A DNA stretch of 22,522 nt from a bacterium (lineage in GTDB: Archaea > Thermoproteota > Nitrososphaeria > Nitrososphaerales > CADDZS01), in the NCBI GenBank assembly GCA_027310845.1, contig DAIDAB010000009.1:1-22522 (forward strand), given 5' to 3'. Shown here one piece after another: positions 14,189-22,405 of this stretch (positions are counted from its first letter, which is position 1; every line of letters begins with the position of its first letter). The notes beneath the pieces were generated by a model. That model was not told the DNA's origin and did no database searches. It worked only from the letters and a program-made list of their open reading frames with translations. The position numbers and the translations under genes are program-made.

Positions 14189-14508
14189 GGCACTTGGCAT
14201 CTTTTGCATTTCAAAATAGACCACAAATTATGCAGCTGTTGTTCGCGTATTCTAGAACGAATTCTATTTTCGGGACCTCATAACAGCTTCTGAAAAAGTG
14301 GAATGTCATAAGTAGAAGTGAAAGCAATGGCTTTGGACACTCATCCATTTCATGGTTGAACCCCCCCCTCCCTCCATTTCACACTGGAGTACATTGTGAT
14401 CCTGCTTAAGAAACAAGTATCCACAAAGAAAGAAAGGAAAGTTCGACGCTTGAATTATTTGTTTTCAAGCAAATAGCTGCCTAACACAAGATTTTCGAAT
14501 CAAGATTC
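14189..14508. other. 320-bp gap between convergent genes; C-tract and hairpin, no gene
   Basis: No coding ORF was found. The gap contains a run of eight C followed by further C-rich sequence (14361-14375), flanked by a 9-bp direct repeat TCCATTTCA at 14344-14352 and 14373-14381. Nearer the minus-strand gene there is a perfect 7-bp hairpin. No tRNA or box C/D RNA could be assembled. Confidence 0.5.
14448..14470 (-). terminator. possible terminator hairpin of diphthine synthase gene
   Basis: GCTTGAA (14448-14454) and TTCAAGC (14464-14470) form a perfect 7-bp stem with a 9-nt loop. It lies about 40 nt past the diphthine synthase stop and on that strand is followed by a pyrimidine-rich, T-containing run. 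Archaeal termination relies mainly on T-tracts, so the role of the stem is uncertain. Confidence 0.35.
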
Positions 14509-15546
14509 TCACCAATCGAATTCAAGATGTGCGCTGAAGCGTAGCGAATCAAGCAGCCCCTCAGCGTATCCTATGCTAAGGACGGCGAGCTCCTCCTTAC
14601 CTTCGTTTAGGAATCGCAATGCATCTTGGGTGTAGGCCTCCACATTTTCAAACACAGGCTCAAGATTTGTGTTCTTTGAGGAGGCTGCCGCCCTTGCCCT
14701 CCCAAGAGCAGCAAGTGTTTTTTGAGAATATTTCGATAGCATCCTATGAGCAATCCGTTCTATGCCCTGAGAGTTGTCACGAAAGAAATCGGGATCTTTT
14801 CCAGTGAGCGCAGACAGCGCCTCTCTTTCAGTGAAATGAAGCCTTCCTGGGATCACGATGACATGAGGAGGCCTTCCAAATTCATGATCAAGCGATTCCT
14901 TGAGAGACATTGAACCCACCCTGACCCGATCACTTCCAATCTCTGAAGCTGTGAGTATGAGCGTATCTTCCGAGATTATTCCGTACTTGAGATCCTTCTC
15001 CGCTTCTTGAAGACTTGAGAGAGCAGCAATAGGGGAAAGAAAGAATTGATTTGATTCATCCCACTCAAGAAGAATTGAAGAGTGGAGACCCCGAAGCAGA
15101 TTCTGGTATATGGTGAGATAGGCGGTATACTGCATTGGCTCTTTTGTCATCGTGACATTTTTTCCAAAGGAATAGGAATGCAGGCCGAGTTCCCCGACAA
15201 GTGAGCAAAGCACTGAAGAACCGTGAATGATTCTTGTTTCAATTCTCTCTCTTACAGATCTTGTCCTAAGCTCTTGGTGGGTAGTTGCGATCATCGGATC
15301 TCCTGAGGAGATGAGTGCAACGTTTGAATTTCTTGCATTCTCGAGAATCTTCTTTCCATCCTCGACGAATTCGCGAGTGACCAATTCGATTTTCTTTCCG
15401 GAGCTATCTGACAGGATCTTCAGAACGCCTTCCCTGACAATTGGGGATGTGTAACTCTCGTAGAACACTTTATCACAATTCTTCAGAGTATCTATTGCCT
15501 GAAGCGTCGGAGACTGCTCCACACCCAATCCTATGAAGTAAAGCAT
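14509..15546 (-). CDS. dphB: diphthine synthase with C-terminal DUF357-like extension
   Basis: The first ~265 residues are a diphthine synthase (Dph5), an S-adenosylmethionine-dependent methyltransferase acting on the modified histidine of elongation factor 2. Its marks are MLYFIGLG at the N-terminus, SSGDPMIATTH (residues 80-90) and HVIVIPGRLHFTE. The remaining ~80 residues (YTQDALRFLNEG, then LSIGYAEGLLDSLRF) look like the helical DUF357 domain, normally a separate protein. ATG at 15546 is chosen because family members begin at this Met; a GTG at 15561 would add five residues. Diphthamide is unique to archaea and eukaryotes, so this gene fixes the domain of the organism. Confidence 0.92.
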   Translation of the reverse strand: MLYFIGLGVEQSPTLQAIDTLKNCDKVFYESYTSPIVREGVLKILSDSSGKKIELVTREFVEDGKKILENARNSNVALISSGDPMIATTHQELRTRSVRERIETRIIHGSSVLCSLVGELGLHSYSFGKNVTMTKEPMQYTAYLTIYQNLLRGLHSSILLEWDESNQFFLSPIAALSSLQEAEKDLKYGIISEDTLILTASEIGSDRVRVGSMSLKESLDHEFGRPPHVIVIPGRLHFTEREALSALTGKDPDFFRDNSQGIERIAHRMLSKYSQKTLAALGRARAAASSKNTNLEPVFENVEAYTQDALRFLNEGKEELAVLSIGYAEGLLDSLRFSAHLEFDW

Positions 15547-15740
15547 AATTTCTATACCCACACCTTGTGATTTCCTAATGCCTCAATCTTCCGAATTATT
15601 ATGCTTGCTTGAGCGATAAAGGCTAGATTCGCTCTAACCTGAGCCCTTTCACCTGCTCGAACTCGGCGTCGCCGCAAGTCAACAGCATAGCTTTCAGAGA
15701 AATGGCATTGTCCTTTCAATGCAAAGGCTCAAAAGAGTCC

Positions 15741-15750
15741 AAAATATTTT
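15741..15750 (+). promoter_or_regulatory. TATA box of 3-hydroxyacyl-CoA dehydrogenase gene
   Basis: AAAATATTTT is centred about 36 nt before ATG 15782, giving a leader of about 10 nt. It would fall inside the coding region if the upstream ATG at 15719 were used, so it supports the later start. Confidence 0.5.
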
Positions 15751-15781
15751 TGCAGACACATCACTCTTGGTGTTCTCTGGA

Positions 15782-16645
15782 ATGACGAATCCCTCTCAAA
15801 TCTCAAAGGTCGGAGTCATAGGCGCTGGCACGATGGGTCACGGCATCGCGCAGGTCTTCGCGCAGTCAGGCTTCAATGTCAAGTTGAACGATGTGAGCCA
15901 GGAATTCATCAATGGGGGAATCAAAAGGATAGATGGGAACCTCTCGAGATTAGTGGAAAAGGGAAGAATCACCTCAGAACAGAAAAAGGAAATCATGGCA
16001 AGAATAAGTCCTACGTGTGAGCTCGAGGATTTCTCTGACCGAGAATTCGTTGTTGAAGCAGTTCTTGAAAAAATTGAAACCAAGAGAGATGTGTTCAAGA
16101 GGCTTGACAAAATATGCGGAAAGCAGGTGATACTTGCCTCAAACACTTCATCGATACCGATAACGGAGCTAGCCGCGCTTGTTTCAAACTCTGAAAGGGT
16201 AGGTGGGATGCACTTTTTCAATCCTGTTCCTGTAATGAAGCTCATAGAGATTGTCCACGGTCTCCAGACCTCGCAGGAGACTGTCGAGACGATTAGGTCA
16301 ATCAGCGTGAGGCTTGGGAAAACACCAGTTGTGGTGAAGGATTCTGCGGGGTTTGTTTCCAACAGAATAGTATGCCCGATGATTAACGAGGCGATATTTG
16401 CGTACGAAGAAGGACTTGCTTCAAGAGAAGACATCGACACTGTGATGAAACTTGGTATGAATCATCCAATGGGACCGCTCGAACTTGCGGACTTTGTGGG
16501 GCTCGACGTGGTGCTTGACGTTCTTGAGGTATTATACAGGGAGTATCAGGATCCAAAGTACAGAGCAAGCCCACTCCTCAGGAGGATGGTTAGAGCAGGC
16601 TATCTTGGAAGGAAGACGAAGAAAGGATTCTACGATTATCCCTAA
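15782..16645 (+). CDS. hbd: 3-hydroxyacyl-CoA (3-hydroxybutyryl-CoA) dehydrogenase
   Basis: This 287-residue NAD-dependent enzyme oxidises (S)-3-hydroxyacyl-CoA to the 3-keto form. The Rossmann motif is GVIGAGTMGHGIA (residues 11-23). The catalytic pair is His144 (GGMHFFNPVPVMKLIE) and Glu156, with ASNTSS at 119-124 and KDSAGFVSNRI following. The C-terminal dimerisation domain (MGPLELADFVGLD, GRKTKKGFYDYP) is complete. Length matches single-domain HBD enzymes. The ORF can be extended to ATG 15719, but the extra 21 residues are not family-like and contain the TATA box. It converges on EtfA, and the two stop codons overlap by 3 bases. Confidence 0.93.
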   Translation: MTNPSQISKVGVIGAGTMGHGIAQVFAQSGFNVKLNDVSQEFINGGIKRIDGNLSRLVEKGRITSEQKKEIMARISPTCELEDFSDREFVVEAVLEKIETKRDVFKRLDKICGKQVILASNTSSIPITELAALVSNSERVGGMHFFNPVPVMKLIEIVHGLQTSQETVETIRSISVRLGKTPVVVKDSAGFVSNRIVCPMINEAIFAYEEGLASREDIDTVMKLGMNHPMGPLELADFVGLDVVLDVLEVLYREYQDPKYRASPLLRRMVRAGYLGRKTKKGFYDYP

Positions 16646-17499
16646 CGCGATTCTAGCAGCTTGTCGATGACTTTTCCAATGTCAGGAGTAGTTGCGCTCA
16701 GATTCGATATTCTGGAAATTGCTGCATCTTTAGAGGTGTTCAAGCTCAATAGCTCCGACTGGAATTCTGGCAGTTCTTTTTCTGGCGACTCTACTTCGAT
16801 TGCAAGGCAAGGACCGTACACAACCTGCACTTTTCCGCTCATCCTGAGGACGTTCCCGGCAAATTTCTGTGCAAGATCTTCGATCTTCTTTCCTGATACA
16901 TCTACCTTTTCAAAATAATTCTTCCCCACAAGGATTGTGAGCCTAGAGGAAATATCCAAAATCTTTTCAGCAGAAGGAGATCCGGGACTCTGGGAAGCCT
17001 TTGGCAGTTCGAGCTTTCTTGTTCGCCCATACCTTGAAGGATCTTCGAAGGGTTCTGGAACAGAATTGAGTTTGATTGACCACAATGAAACTTTGCCAAC
17101 TGAAGAGGTGAACCGGATGACGCTCTCCGAAGAGTGTAGCGTTTTGGAAGCTCCCTGTTCATTCAGCTTCTCAATCCCATCAGCTACCGAACCTACTCTT
17201 TCAAAGGCGAGTGCATAGGTTGCACCAAGGATTGCGTTTCCAATGAGGTTTGAAGGTAAGAACACGAATCTAGTCTCATTTTCAGTCCTGATCAAGGATG
17301 CAAGAACTTTTGACCAATCATCAACAGTCTTTGCGTCAATTGACACTACTTCATCGGCACCAAGCGAAATTAGTCTTTGAGACCGCAATGGCGCATCATC
17401 TTTGCACACTGCAAGTACCTTGTCTCCCAATGAATCAGCGATCTCCCGAGCTCTTCCGAGTAGCTTTTCTCCTCCGAGATCTGCGAAAACTATTATCAT
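16642..17499 (-). CDS. etfA: divergent electron transfer flavoprotein alpha subunit
   Basis: About 285 residues. The N-terminal domain is EtfA-like (MIIVFADLGGEKLLGRAREI, then GADEVVSI and FLPSNLIGNAILGATYALAF). The C-terminal domain keeps the fold pattern (ILVGKNYFEKVD, KKIEDLAQKFAG, YGPCLAIEVES, then a final helix DIGKVIDKLLE). It lacks the usual FAD-contact signatures, the GASRP/QVGQTG segment and SGxIQH. The position behind EtfB and acyl-CoA dehydrogenase supports the ETF call. It would receive electrons from acyl-CoA dehydrogenase. ATG 17499 matches family starts; TTG at 17514, right after the EtfB stop, would add five residues. FAD binding by this protein is doubtful. Confidence 0.82.
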   Translation of the reverse strand: MIIVFADLGGEKLLGRAREIADSLGDKVLAVCKDDAPLRSQRLISLGADEVVSIDAKTVDDWSKVLASLIRTENETRFVFLPSNLIGNAILGATYALAFERVGSVADGIEKLNEQGASKTLHSSESVIRFTSSVGKVSLWSIKLNSVPEPFEDPSRYGRTRKLELPKASQSPGSPSAEKILDISSRLTILVGKNYFEKVDVSGKKIEDLAQKFAGNVLRMSGKVQVVYGPCLAIEVESPEKELPEFQSELLSLNTSKDAAISRISNLSATTPDIGKVIDKLLESR

Positions 17500-17517
17500 C
17501 TGATTCGCATCCAACTC

Positions 17518-18165
17518 TTAGCGGGTGGTCAGGCGGCGAAGACGTCTTGAGAAGGCTGATGATATTTCTTCTAGAGATCCAGAGATAATCATTTCTGGCT
17601 TTGAATCCTGCTCTCTCCTTACTAGGGAAGAGCCACCGCTTGTCTCTGACGGCTGAATCTTCTGTCTCATCGAATCAGCTATTCTTCTGATGTCAACATT
17701 GTGAGAAACACCTTCGTCGGCCCTGACTAGCAGGATTCCTTCTTTCCGAACGGTTCGCATGTCAGCATGATCGTCTATCAGTTCGAAATTCATTTTGCGC
17801 AGGGCTGCGAGCGCTCCACATAGAGAAGCTCCTGTGAATGGACCATCAGGATTCTCCCCAACAATGATCCTTGAGTAATATCCTTCGACGGGGAAACTCT
17901 TTGCTTGGTCGAGTGGATCATCAAAAAGGGGAAGAGAAATCGCTCTTTCAGCCCCGCGAACAAGAGCTTCTTGAAGCACAGCATTGTATCCAGCTGCGAT
18001 AATCTCGGCATCGGGAAAGATAGCCTTCGATCTCGCGAGTGCAGTCTTGCTTGATTGCGTCATGACAAACCGAGCGCGGGAAAGATCTGGGAATGTCTTC
18101 ACTGCTTGCGGGACGGCTTTCGGAATCGCTTGAACGTAGACAAGGACTTTACTTCCAGTCTGCAT
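17518..18165 (-). CDS. etfB: electron transfer flavoprotein beta subunit (short)
   Basis: This 215-residue protein is shorter than the usual ~250. KVLVYVQAIPKAV at the N-terminus, AEIIAAGYNAVLQEALVRGA and IIVGENPDGPFTG (the AMP-site DG-x2-TG loop) are EtfB features. The C-terminal recognition region, which in standard ETF-beta docks on dehydrogenases, is replaced by a Ser/Arg-rich stretch (SSAFSRRLRRLTTR at the end). ATG 18165 has a GAGAGTGAG purine run upstream. It lies 37 bp after the acyl-CoA dehydrogenase stop and directly before etfA. It forms the heterodimer that shuttles electrons from acyl-CoA oxidation. Confidence 0.82.
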   Translation of the reverse strand: MQTGSKVLVYVQAIPKAVPQAVKTFPDLSRARFVMTQSSKTALARSKAIFPDAEIIAAGYNAVLQEALVRGAERAISLPLFDDPLDQAKSFPVEGYYSRIIVGENPDGPFTGASLCGALAALRKMNFELIDDHADMRTVRKEGILLVRADEGVSHNVDIRRIADSMRQKIQPSETSGGSSLVRREQDSKPEMIISGSLEEISSAFSRRLRRLTTR

Positions 18166-18202
18166 TTGTGGCTCACTCTCTGAAGGAAATGAATCCTGCG
18201 CT

Positions 18203-19429
18203 CTAACTTCTTTCGGTTTGTAGCAGTTCCCTTGCGATCACGAGTCTTTGGATGTCGTTAGTGCCTTCGTAGATCTCCGCGATGAACGAATCCCTGTATC
18301 CGCGCTCAAGGCCTGGCCCCTCAGCATACCCATCAAAGCCCATGACCTGCATAGCTTTCTCAAGGGATCTGCTTGCGACTTCGGAGCAGTAAGCCTTTGC
18401 GATAGCTGTGTGACGGGAGATCATCTCTCTCTGCATCCTCGGAACCTTCTCCCCATTTGCGAGGCGTTCGAAATAGTATCCTACCTCGTTAAGTGAATCG
18501 TAACTTACCTTGCGCGCAGCATGAGCCTCGATTGCGCAGTCTGCGATCATCCACTGCACAGATTGCTTCTCTGCGACTTCGGGATGCTGTCTTGAATATT
18601 CAATCATCATCTCTAGTGACATTTCTGCACCGCCAACTGCACCTGCAGAAAGGGAAGATCTTCCGCCGTCCAGAGCAGTAAGAGCGACAAGGAATCCAGC
18701 GCCGAATGTTCCGAGAATGTTTTCCTTTGGAACGGAACAGTCCTCAAACACGATCTGGGCGGTCGTCGAAGCGCGTATCCCCATCTTTTGCTCGACACGT
18801 GCTGTCCTAATTCCTCCAAAGGATCGTTCCACAATGAATGCGGTTATCCCCCCGTATGCTCCGAGTGAGATGTCGTTTGCAGCGAATACTAGAATGGTTC
18901 CAGCCCGATCTCCGTTTGAGATGAACTGCTTTGTTCCATTCAGAAGATAGTGGTCCCCGCTCTTCGTCGCTGTTGTCTTGATGTTAGCGGCGTCACTTCC
19001 TGCACCGGGCTCAGTAAGCGCAAATGCTCCAAGCTTTCTTCCAGAAGCGAGATCTGGAAGGTAGGTGTTCCTTTGCGACTCGTTTCCAAAGAGCCATATT
19101 GGAACGCAGCAGAGGCCAGTGTGTGCGCCTATTATCGTGCCATGGGCGGAACAAACTTTCCCGATTTCCTGCACTGCGAGGCCGTACCCGAATTCACCAA
19201 GTTCAGCTCCGCCATACTTCGAGGGAATCGGAATCCCAAGATATCCATGTTCAGAGAATTTTCTGATGTTCTCTTCAGGATATTTCTCTTCTTTATCGTA
19301 GTATTCTACGGTGTCTGCAATGTCGGTCCTTAGAAACTCTCGAAGAGATTCTCTAAATAGATCGTACTTAGGAGGTAGCTCGTAATCGTACACAAGCTCG
19401 GAAATTTTGGAGTTTAGTCTGCTTGCCAC
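18203..19429 (-). CDS. acyl-CoA dehydrogenase
   Basis: This 408-residue FAD enzyme introduces the alpha-beta double bond in acyl-CoA. It has the three-part ACAD fold: N-terminal helices, a beta domain with FALTEPGAGSDAANIKTTA (FAD and acyl-CoA contacts), and C-terminal helices with MQVMGFDGYAEGPGLERGYR. The catalytic base is Glu388 in IYEGTNDIQR, the MCAD/SCAD-type position. Chain-length preference cannot be read. The GTG start at 19429 lies 15 bp after the enoyl-CoA hydratase stop, and etfBA follow, so oxidation product, electron acceptor and next enzyme are encoded together. Confidence 0.95.
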   Translation of the reverse strand: MASRLNSKISELVYDYELPPKYDLFRESLREFLRTDIADTVEYYDKEEKYPEENIRKFSEHGYLGIPIPSKYGGAELGEFGYGLAVQEIGKVCSAHGTIIGAHTGLCCVPIWLFGNESQRNTYLPDLASGRKLGAFALTEPGAGSDAANIKTTATKSGDHYLLNGTKQFISNGDRAGTILVFAANDISLGAYGGITAFIVERSFGGIRTARVEQKMGIRASTTAQIVFEDCSVPKENILGTFGAGFLVALTALDGGRSSLSAGAVGGAEMSLEMMIEYSRQHPEVAEKQSVQWMIADCAIEAHAARKVSYDSLNEVGYYFERLANGEKVPRMQREMISRHTAIAKAYCSEVASRSLEKAMQVMGFDGYAEGPGLERGYRDSFIAEIYEGTNDIQRLVIARELLQTERS

Positions 19430-19444
19430 GGCGCCTTACCAGTT

Positions 19445-20233
19445 TCACTTACCTGTGAATTTCGGTGGCCGTTTTGCGAGAAAGGCTTCTATGCCTTCCT
19501 TCAAATCATCGCTCCCAGCAAGTACTTTGACTGCCTGAAGCTCATACTCGAGCGCTTCCTCGAGAGATGCTTTTTGAGTTCCATTGTTAATCGCAAATTT
19601 TGCCTGCTCGACCGCAAGGGGAGAAGTCTTTGCTGCGAGCATCCTCACGTAATCAACTGCAGCCCTGAGCTCCTCACCGTCGGGAACTATCTTGTTGACG
19701 AGCCCAATCCGGAGTGCCTCCTGCGCATTGATAATCTGCCCTGAAAAGATGAGCTCCTTCGCCTTCGCCTTGCCAATCAGTCTGCTCATTCTCTGAGTTC
19801 CTCCCCAAGCGGGGATGAGTCCGAGGTTCACCTCGGGTTGTCCGAATCTGGCTCTGTCAGAAGCATAGCGCAGATCACATGACATGGCGAGCTCATTGCC
19901 GCCGCCAAGAGCAAGGCCGTTTATCGCAGCAATGATGGGTTTTGAAGAATTCTCCACTGCACTGAAAGCCCTTTGACCAGTGCTAACCAATTTATCAGAG
20001 TCCGCTGGTTGCAAGTCTTGCATCATCTTTAGGTCGGCACCTGCACAAAACGCATTGCTCCCTGCCCCGGTGATCACGATTCCCCTGATCGCAGGATCAT
20101 CGCTCCCCTCCCTGACCCTTTTTACGAGCTCGTCAAGCAACTTGATGCTGAGAGCATTGACAGGAGGATTATCCAGGGTTAGAATTAACGCATTTTCTTC
20201 TCTTCGACTTTTGACAAATTCAGCTGAGCTCAT
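19445..20233 (-). CDS. enoyl-CoA hydratase (crotonase family)
   Basis: This 262-residue crotonase-fold protein has both catalytic glutamates of true hydratases: Glu114 in LGGGNELAMSCDLRYAS and Glu134 in GQPEVNLGLIPAWGGTQR. The oxyanion-hole elements CAGADLK (64-70) and the Gly-rich loop at 110-112 are present. It hydrates 2-enoyl-CoA to 3-hydroxyacyl-CoA, the step between the adjacent acyl-CoA dehydrogenase and the hydroxyacyl-CoA dehydrogenases. ATG 20233 is the first gene of the minus-strand run. TTTAGAATA at about 20255-20263 lies about 25 nt upstream, so transcription could start at or near the ATG (leaderless). Confidence 0.94.
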   Translation of the reverse strand: MSSAEFVKSRREENALILTLDNPPVNALSIKLLDELVKRVREGSDDPAIRGIVITGAGSNAFCAGADLKMMQDLQPADSDKLVSTGQRAFSAVENSSKPIIAAINGLALGGGNELAMSCDLRYASDRARFGQPEVNLGLIPAWGGTQRMSRLIGKAKAKELIFSGQIINAQEALRIGLVNKIVPDGEELRAAVDYVRMLAAKTSPLAVEQAKFAINNGTQKASLEEALEYELQAVKVLAGSDDLKEGIEAFLAKRPPKFTGK

Positions 20234-20372
20234 GATGAAACTGACACGCCCGTCATTATTCTAAAGTCACAAACGTCTCTTTGCCATTTTAAGCCTTCCT
20301 TTGAAACGACCTCAAGATAGCGAAACTAACGGTGGCGAGGGTTGCATGAATAGGAAAATGTGATTCGCTCGA

Positions 20373-21323
20373 TTATCCAGTAACTTGGACTTGACGAGCT
20401 TCCCTCAATGTGTGCTCTTCGAGGTACTTCTCGGCGTCGAGAGAAGCTTGGCATCCCATGCCGGCTGCAGTAACGGCTTGCCTGTACCTATAATCGACCA
20501 CATCCCCCGCGGCGAAGACTCCATCAACATTCGTCTTTGTGCCGTCGTGTACTTTGATGTATCCCTTGTCGTCTATCGCAATCTGTCCCTTGAACAGAGT
20601 TGTATTCGGCTCGTGGCCTATCGCGACGAAAAGACCCTGAACTTGAAGATTTTTTGACTCTCCAGTCCTAACGTTCTGAACCACCAAGCCCTCCACCTTT
20701 TCCTTTCCGAGTACGCCGCTTACAGAGGAATTCCAGATGAAAGAGATCTTTGAGCTGGCCTTTGATTTCTCCTGCATTATTTTCGAAGCTCGGAGCGCAT
20801 CTCGCCTATGAATTACTGTGACGTGATTTGCGAACTTTGTAAGGAAAATCGATTCTTCCATCGCAGTGTCTCCACCACCCACGACTGCCACATCCTTGCC
20901 TTTGAAGAAGAATGCGTCGCACGTTGCGCATGCGGAAACGCCCTTGCCTCTTAGGCGAAGTTCTGAATCCAGTCCGATCCATTTCGCCTGCGCTCCAGTG
21001 GAAATTATGACAGAGTCTGCGGTGTACGTTTCCCCTTCGACCTTTATGACTAGGGGTCTTACATTGAAGTCCACCGCTGTCACATCCTTGTCGAGGATCT
21101 CCGTCCCAAACCTCTCGGCCTGCTTTCTGAACTTCTCCATGAGTTCCGGCCCTTGAATTCCTTCAGGGAAGCCTGGGTAGTTCTCAACATCCGTCGTAAT
21201 CATCAATTGACCTCCCGATTGGGACCCTGCAATAACAAGCGGCGCAAGATTTGCTCTAGCTGAGTAAATTGCGGCAGTATATCCAGCCGGGCCTGAGCCA
21301 ATGATTACCAATCGTTTGTGCAT
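20373..21323 (-). CDS. trxB: thioredoxin reductase
   Basis: This 316-residue flavoprotein uses NADPH to reduce thioredoxin-like proteins. The first FAD motif is IIGSGPAGYTAAIYSARANL (residues 7-26). The redox pair is Cys132-Cys135 in ACATCDAFFF. The NADPH domain has VVGGGDTAMEE and HRRDALRAS, whose arginines bind the 2'-phosphate. The second FAD motif is VFAAGDVVDYRYRQ. The length is standard. CTTAAT (about 21347-21354) upstream of ATG 21323 suggests a leaderless message. The disulfide oxidoreductase at 3871-4530 is a possible partner. It separates the beta-oxidation run from the second dehydrogenase gene and has no obvious metabolic link to them. Confidence 0.96.
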   Translation of the reverse strand: MHKRLVIIGSGPAGYTAAIYSARANLAPLVIAGSQSGGQLMITTDVENYPGFPEGIQGPELMEKFRKQAERFGTEILDKDVTAVDFNVRPLVIKVEGETYTADSVIISTGAQAKWIGLDSELRLRGKGVSACATCDAFFFKGKDVAVVGGGDTAMEESIFLTKFANHVTVIHRRDALRASKIMQEKSKASSKISFIWNSSVSGVLGKEKVEGLVVQNVRTGESKNLQVQGLFVAIGHEPNTTLFKGQIAIDDKGYIKVHDGTKTNVDGVFAAGDVVDYRYRQAVTAAGMGCQASLDAEKYLEEHTLREARQVQVTG

Positions 21324-21363
21324 AACCGTACTAACAAGGGTTTACCCCTCATTAAGGTTACGC

Positions 21364-22338
21364 TCATGCGTAGCTGTAAAAGCCCTTGCCCGTTTTTCTG
21401 CCAAGCCTGCCAGAATAGAACATCTTCTTGACTATCTGAGTTGGCCGAGGCATCAGGAATCCCCCTTCCATTTTTTTGATATTTTCTTCCACATGATACA
21501 ACACATCTAGGCCGATCAGATCTGAAAGTTCGAATGGCCCCATAGGCATTCCCGCGCCCGCCTTCATCGCCTGATCTATGTCCCTCATCGAAGCCACTCC
21601 CTCCTCGTAAAGCGCAAACGCCTCGTTGAGCATCGCGCCAAGAATCCTATTCACAAGAAAACCTGGCACTTCCTTGACTCTAACTGGCATCATTGGATAT
21701 CTGTGATTTCTGAGCGAAGAAAGAAAATCAATCGTATCCGAAATTGTGTCCTCACTGGTCTCTAGTCCTGGGATCACCTCTACGAGCGGAAGTGTGATGG
21801 GTGGATTGAAAAAGTGAGTTCCGATCACCTTGTCGCGTCTCTTCTTGGAGGCAGACGCAATCTCGGTAATTGAAAGAGTCGAGGTGTTGGAAGCAAGTAC
21901 TGTTTGGCTCTGGGCGATTTGATTCAGCTCATTGAAGATTTTCTTCTTCTCTTCCACTTCTTCGATTATCGCCTCAACTACAAGATCAACATTCTTGAAT
22001 GGTTCGAAGCTTTCAGTTGGGTGAATCTTGGAGAATATTTCCGAGGCTCTTTTTTCATCAAAAGTTGGCCTTAGCTTTCCCCTTACGACCTGCTTTTGCT
22101 CTTCCGTAAGTGCTAGGTCGTCGGAGTTTTGTATCCTTTGGATTTCCCTGTCTGCCTTTGATTTATGGAATGTGACGAGACTATCGAGATCTTTCTTGAT
22201 GTTGTTCATCCCTCTGTCAAGGAATTCTTCAGAAATGTCCTTGAGGTAGACCTCGTACCCATTCATTGCCATAATTTCAGCTATCTGACTCCCCATTGCG
22301 CCAGCCCCAACAACTCCAACAGTTCTAACGTAGAGCAT
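21364..22338 (-). CDS. 3-hydroxyacyl-CoA dehydrogenase, second paralogue with helical insertion
   Basis: About 324 residues from ATG 22338. The Rossmann motif VGVVGAGAMGSQIAEIMA is at the N-terminus, followed by ASNTSTLSITEIA, catalytic His in GTHFFNPPITLPLVEVIPG, VPGFLVNRI and the C-terminal MGPFELSDLIGLD and GRKTGKGFYSYA. Compared with the first dehydrogenase (15782-16645) it has about 33 extra charged residues between the Rossmann helix and the IHPTES strand (HKSKADREIQRIQNSDDLAL and flanks). The frame extends to 22428, but that extension overlaps the end of an upstream gene, so the shorter start is preferred. It has the same reaction class, perhaps with different chain-length range. Confidence 0.92.
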   Translation of the reverse strand: MLYVRTVGVVGAGAMGSQIAEIMAMNGYEVYLKDISEEFLDRGMNNIKKDLDSLVTFHKSKADREIQRIQNSDDLALTEEQKQVVRGKLRPTFDEKRASEIFSKIHPTESFEPFKNVDLVVEAIIEEVEEKKKIFNELNQIAQSQTVLASNTSTLSITEIASASKKRRDKVIGTHFFNPPITLPLVEVIPGLETSEDTISDTIDFLSSLRNHRYPMMPVRVKEVPGFLVNRILGAMLNEAFALYEEGVASMRDIDQAMKAGAGMPMGPFELSDLIGLDVLYHVEENIKKMEGGFLMPRPTQIVKKMFYSGRLGRKTGKGFYSYA

Positions 22339-22405
22339 TTTCCTAGGACAAGAGTAACTCGCGTTGTGCGGCGTATTTCTTGTTTTGCCAAAGTAGAACG
22401 AGAAC

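Noticed and set aside
15838..16440. 200-codon minus-strand ORF inside the first hydroxyacyl-CoA dehydrogenase
   Set aside because: It is fully antisense to a gene with all catalytic motifs; its Ser/Thr/Ile-rich composition is typical of an antisense shadow.
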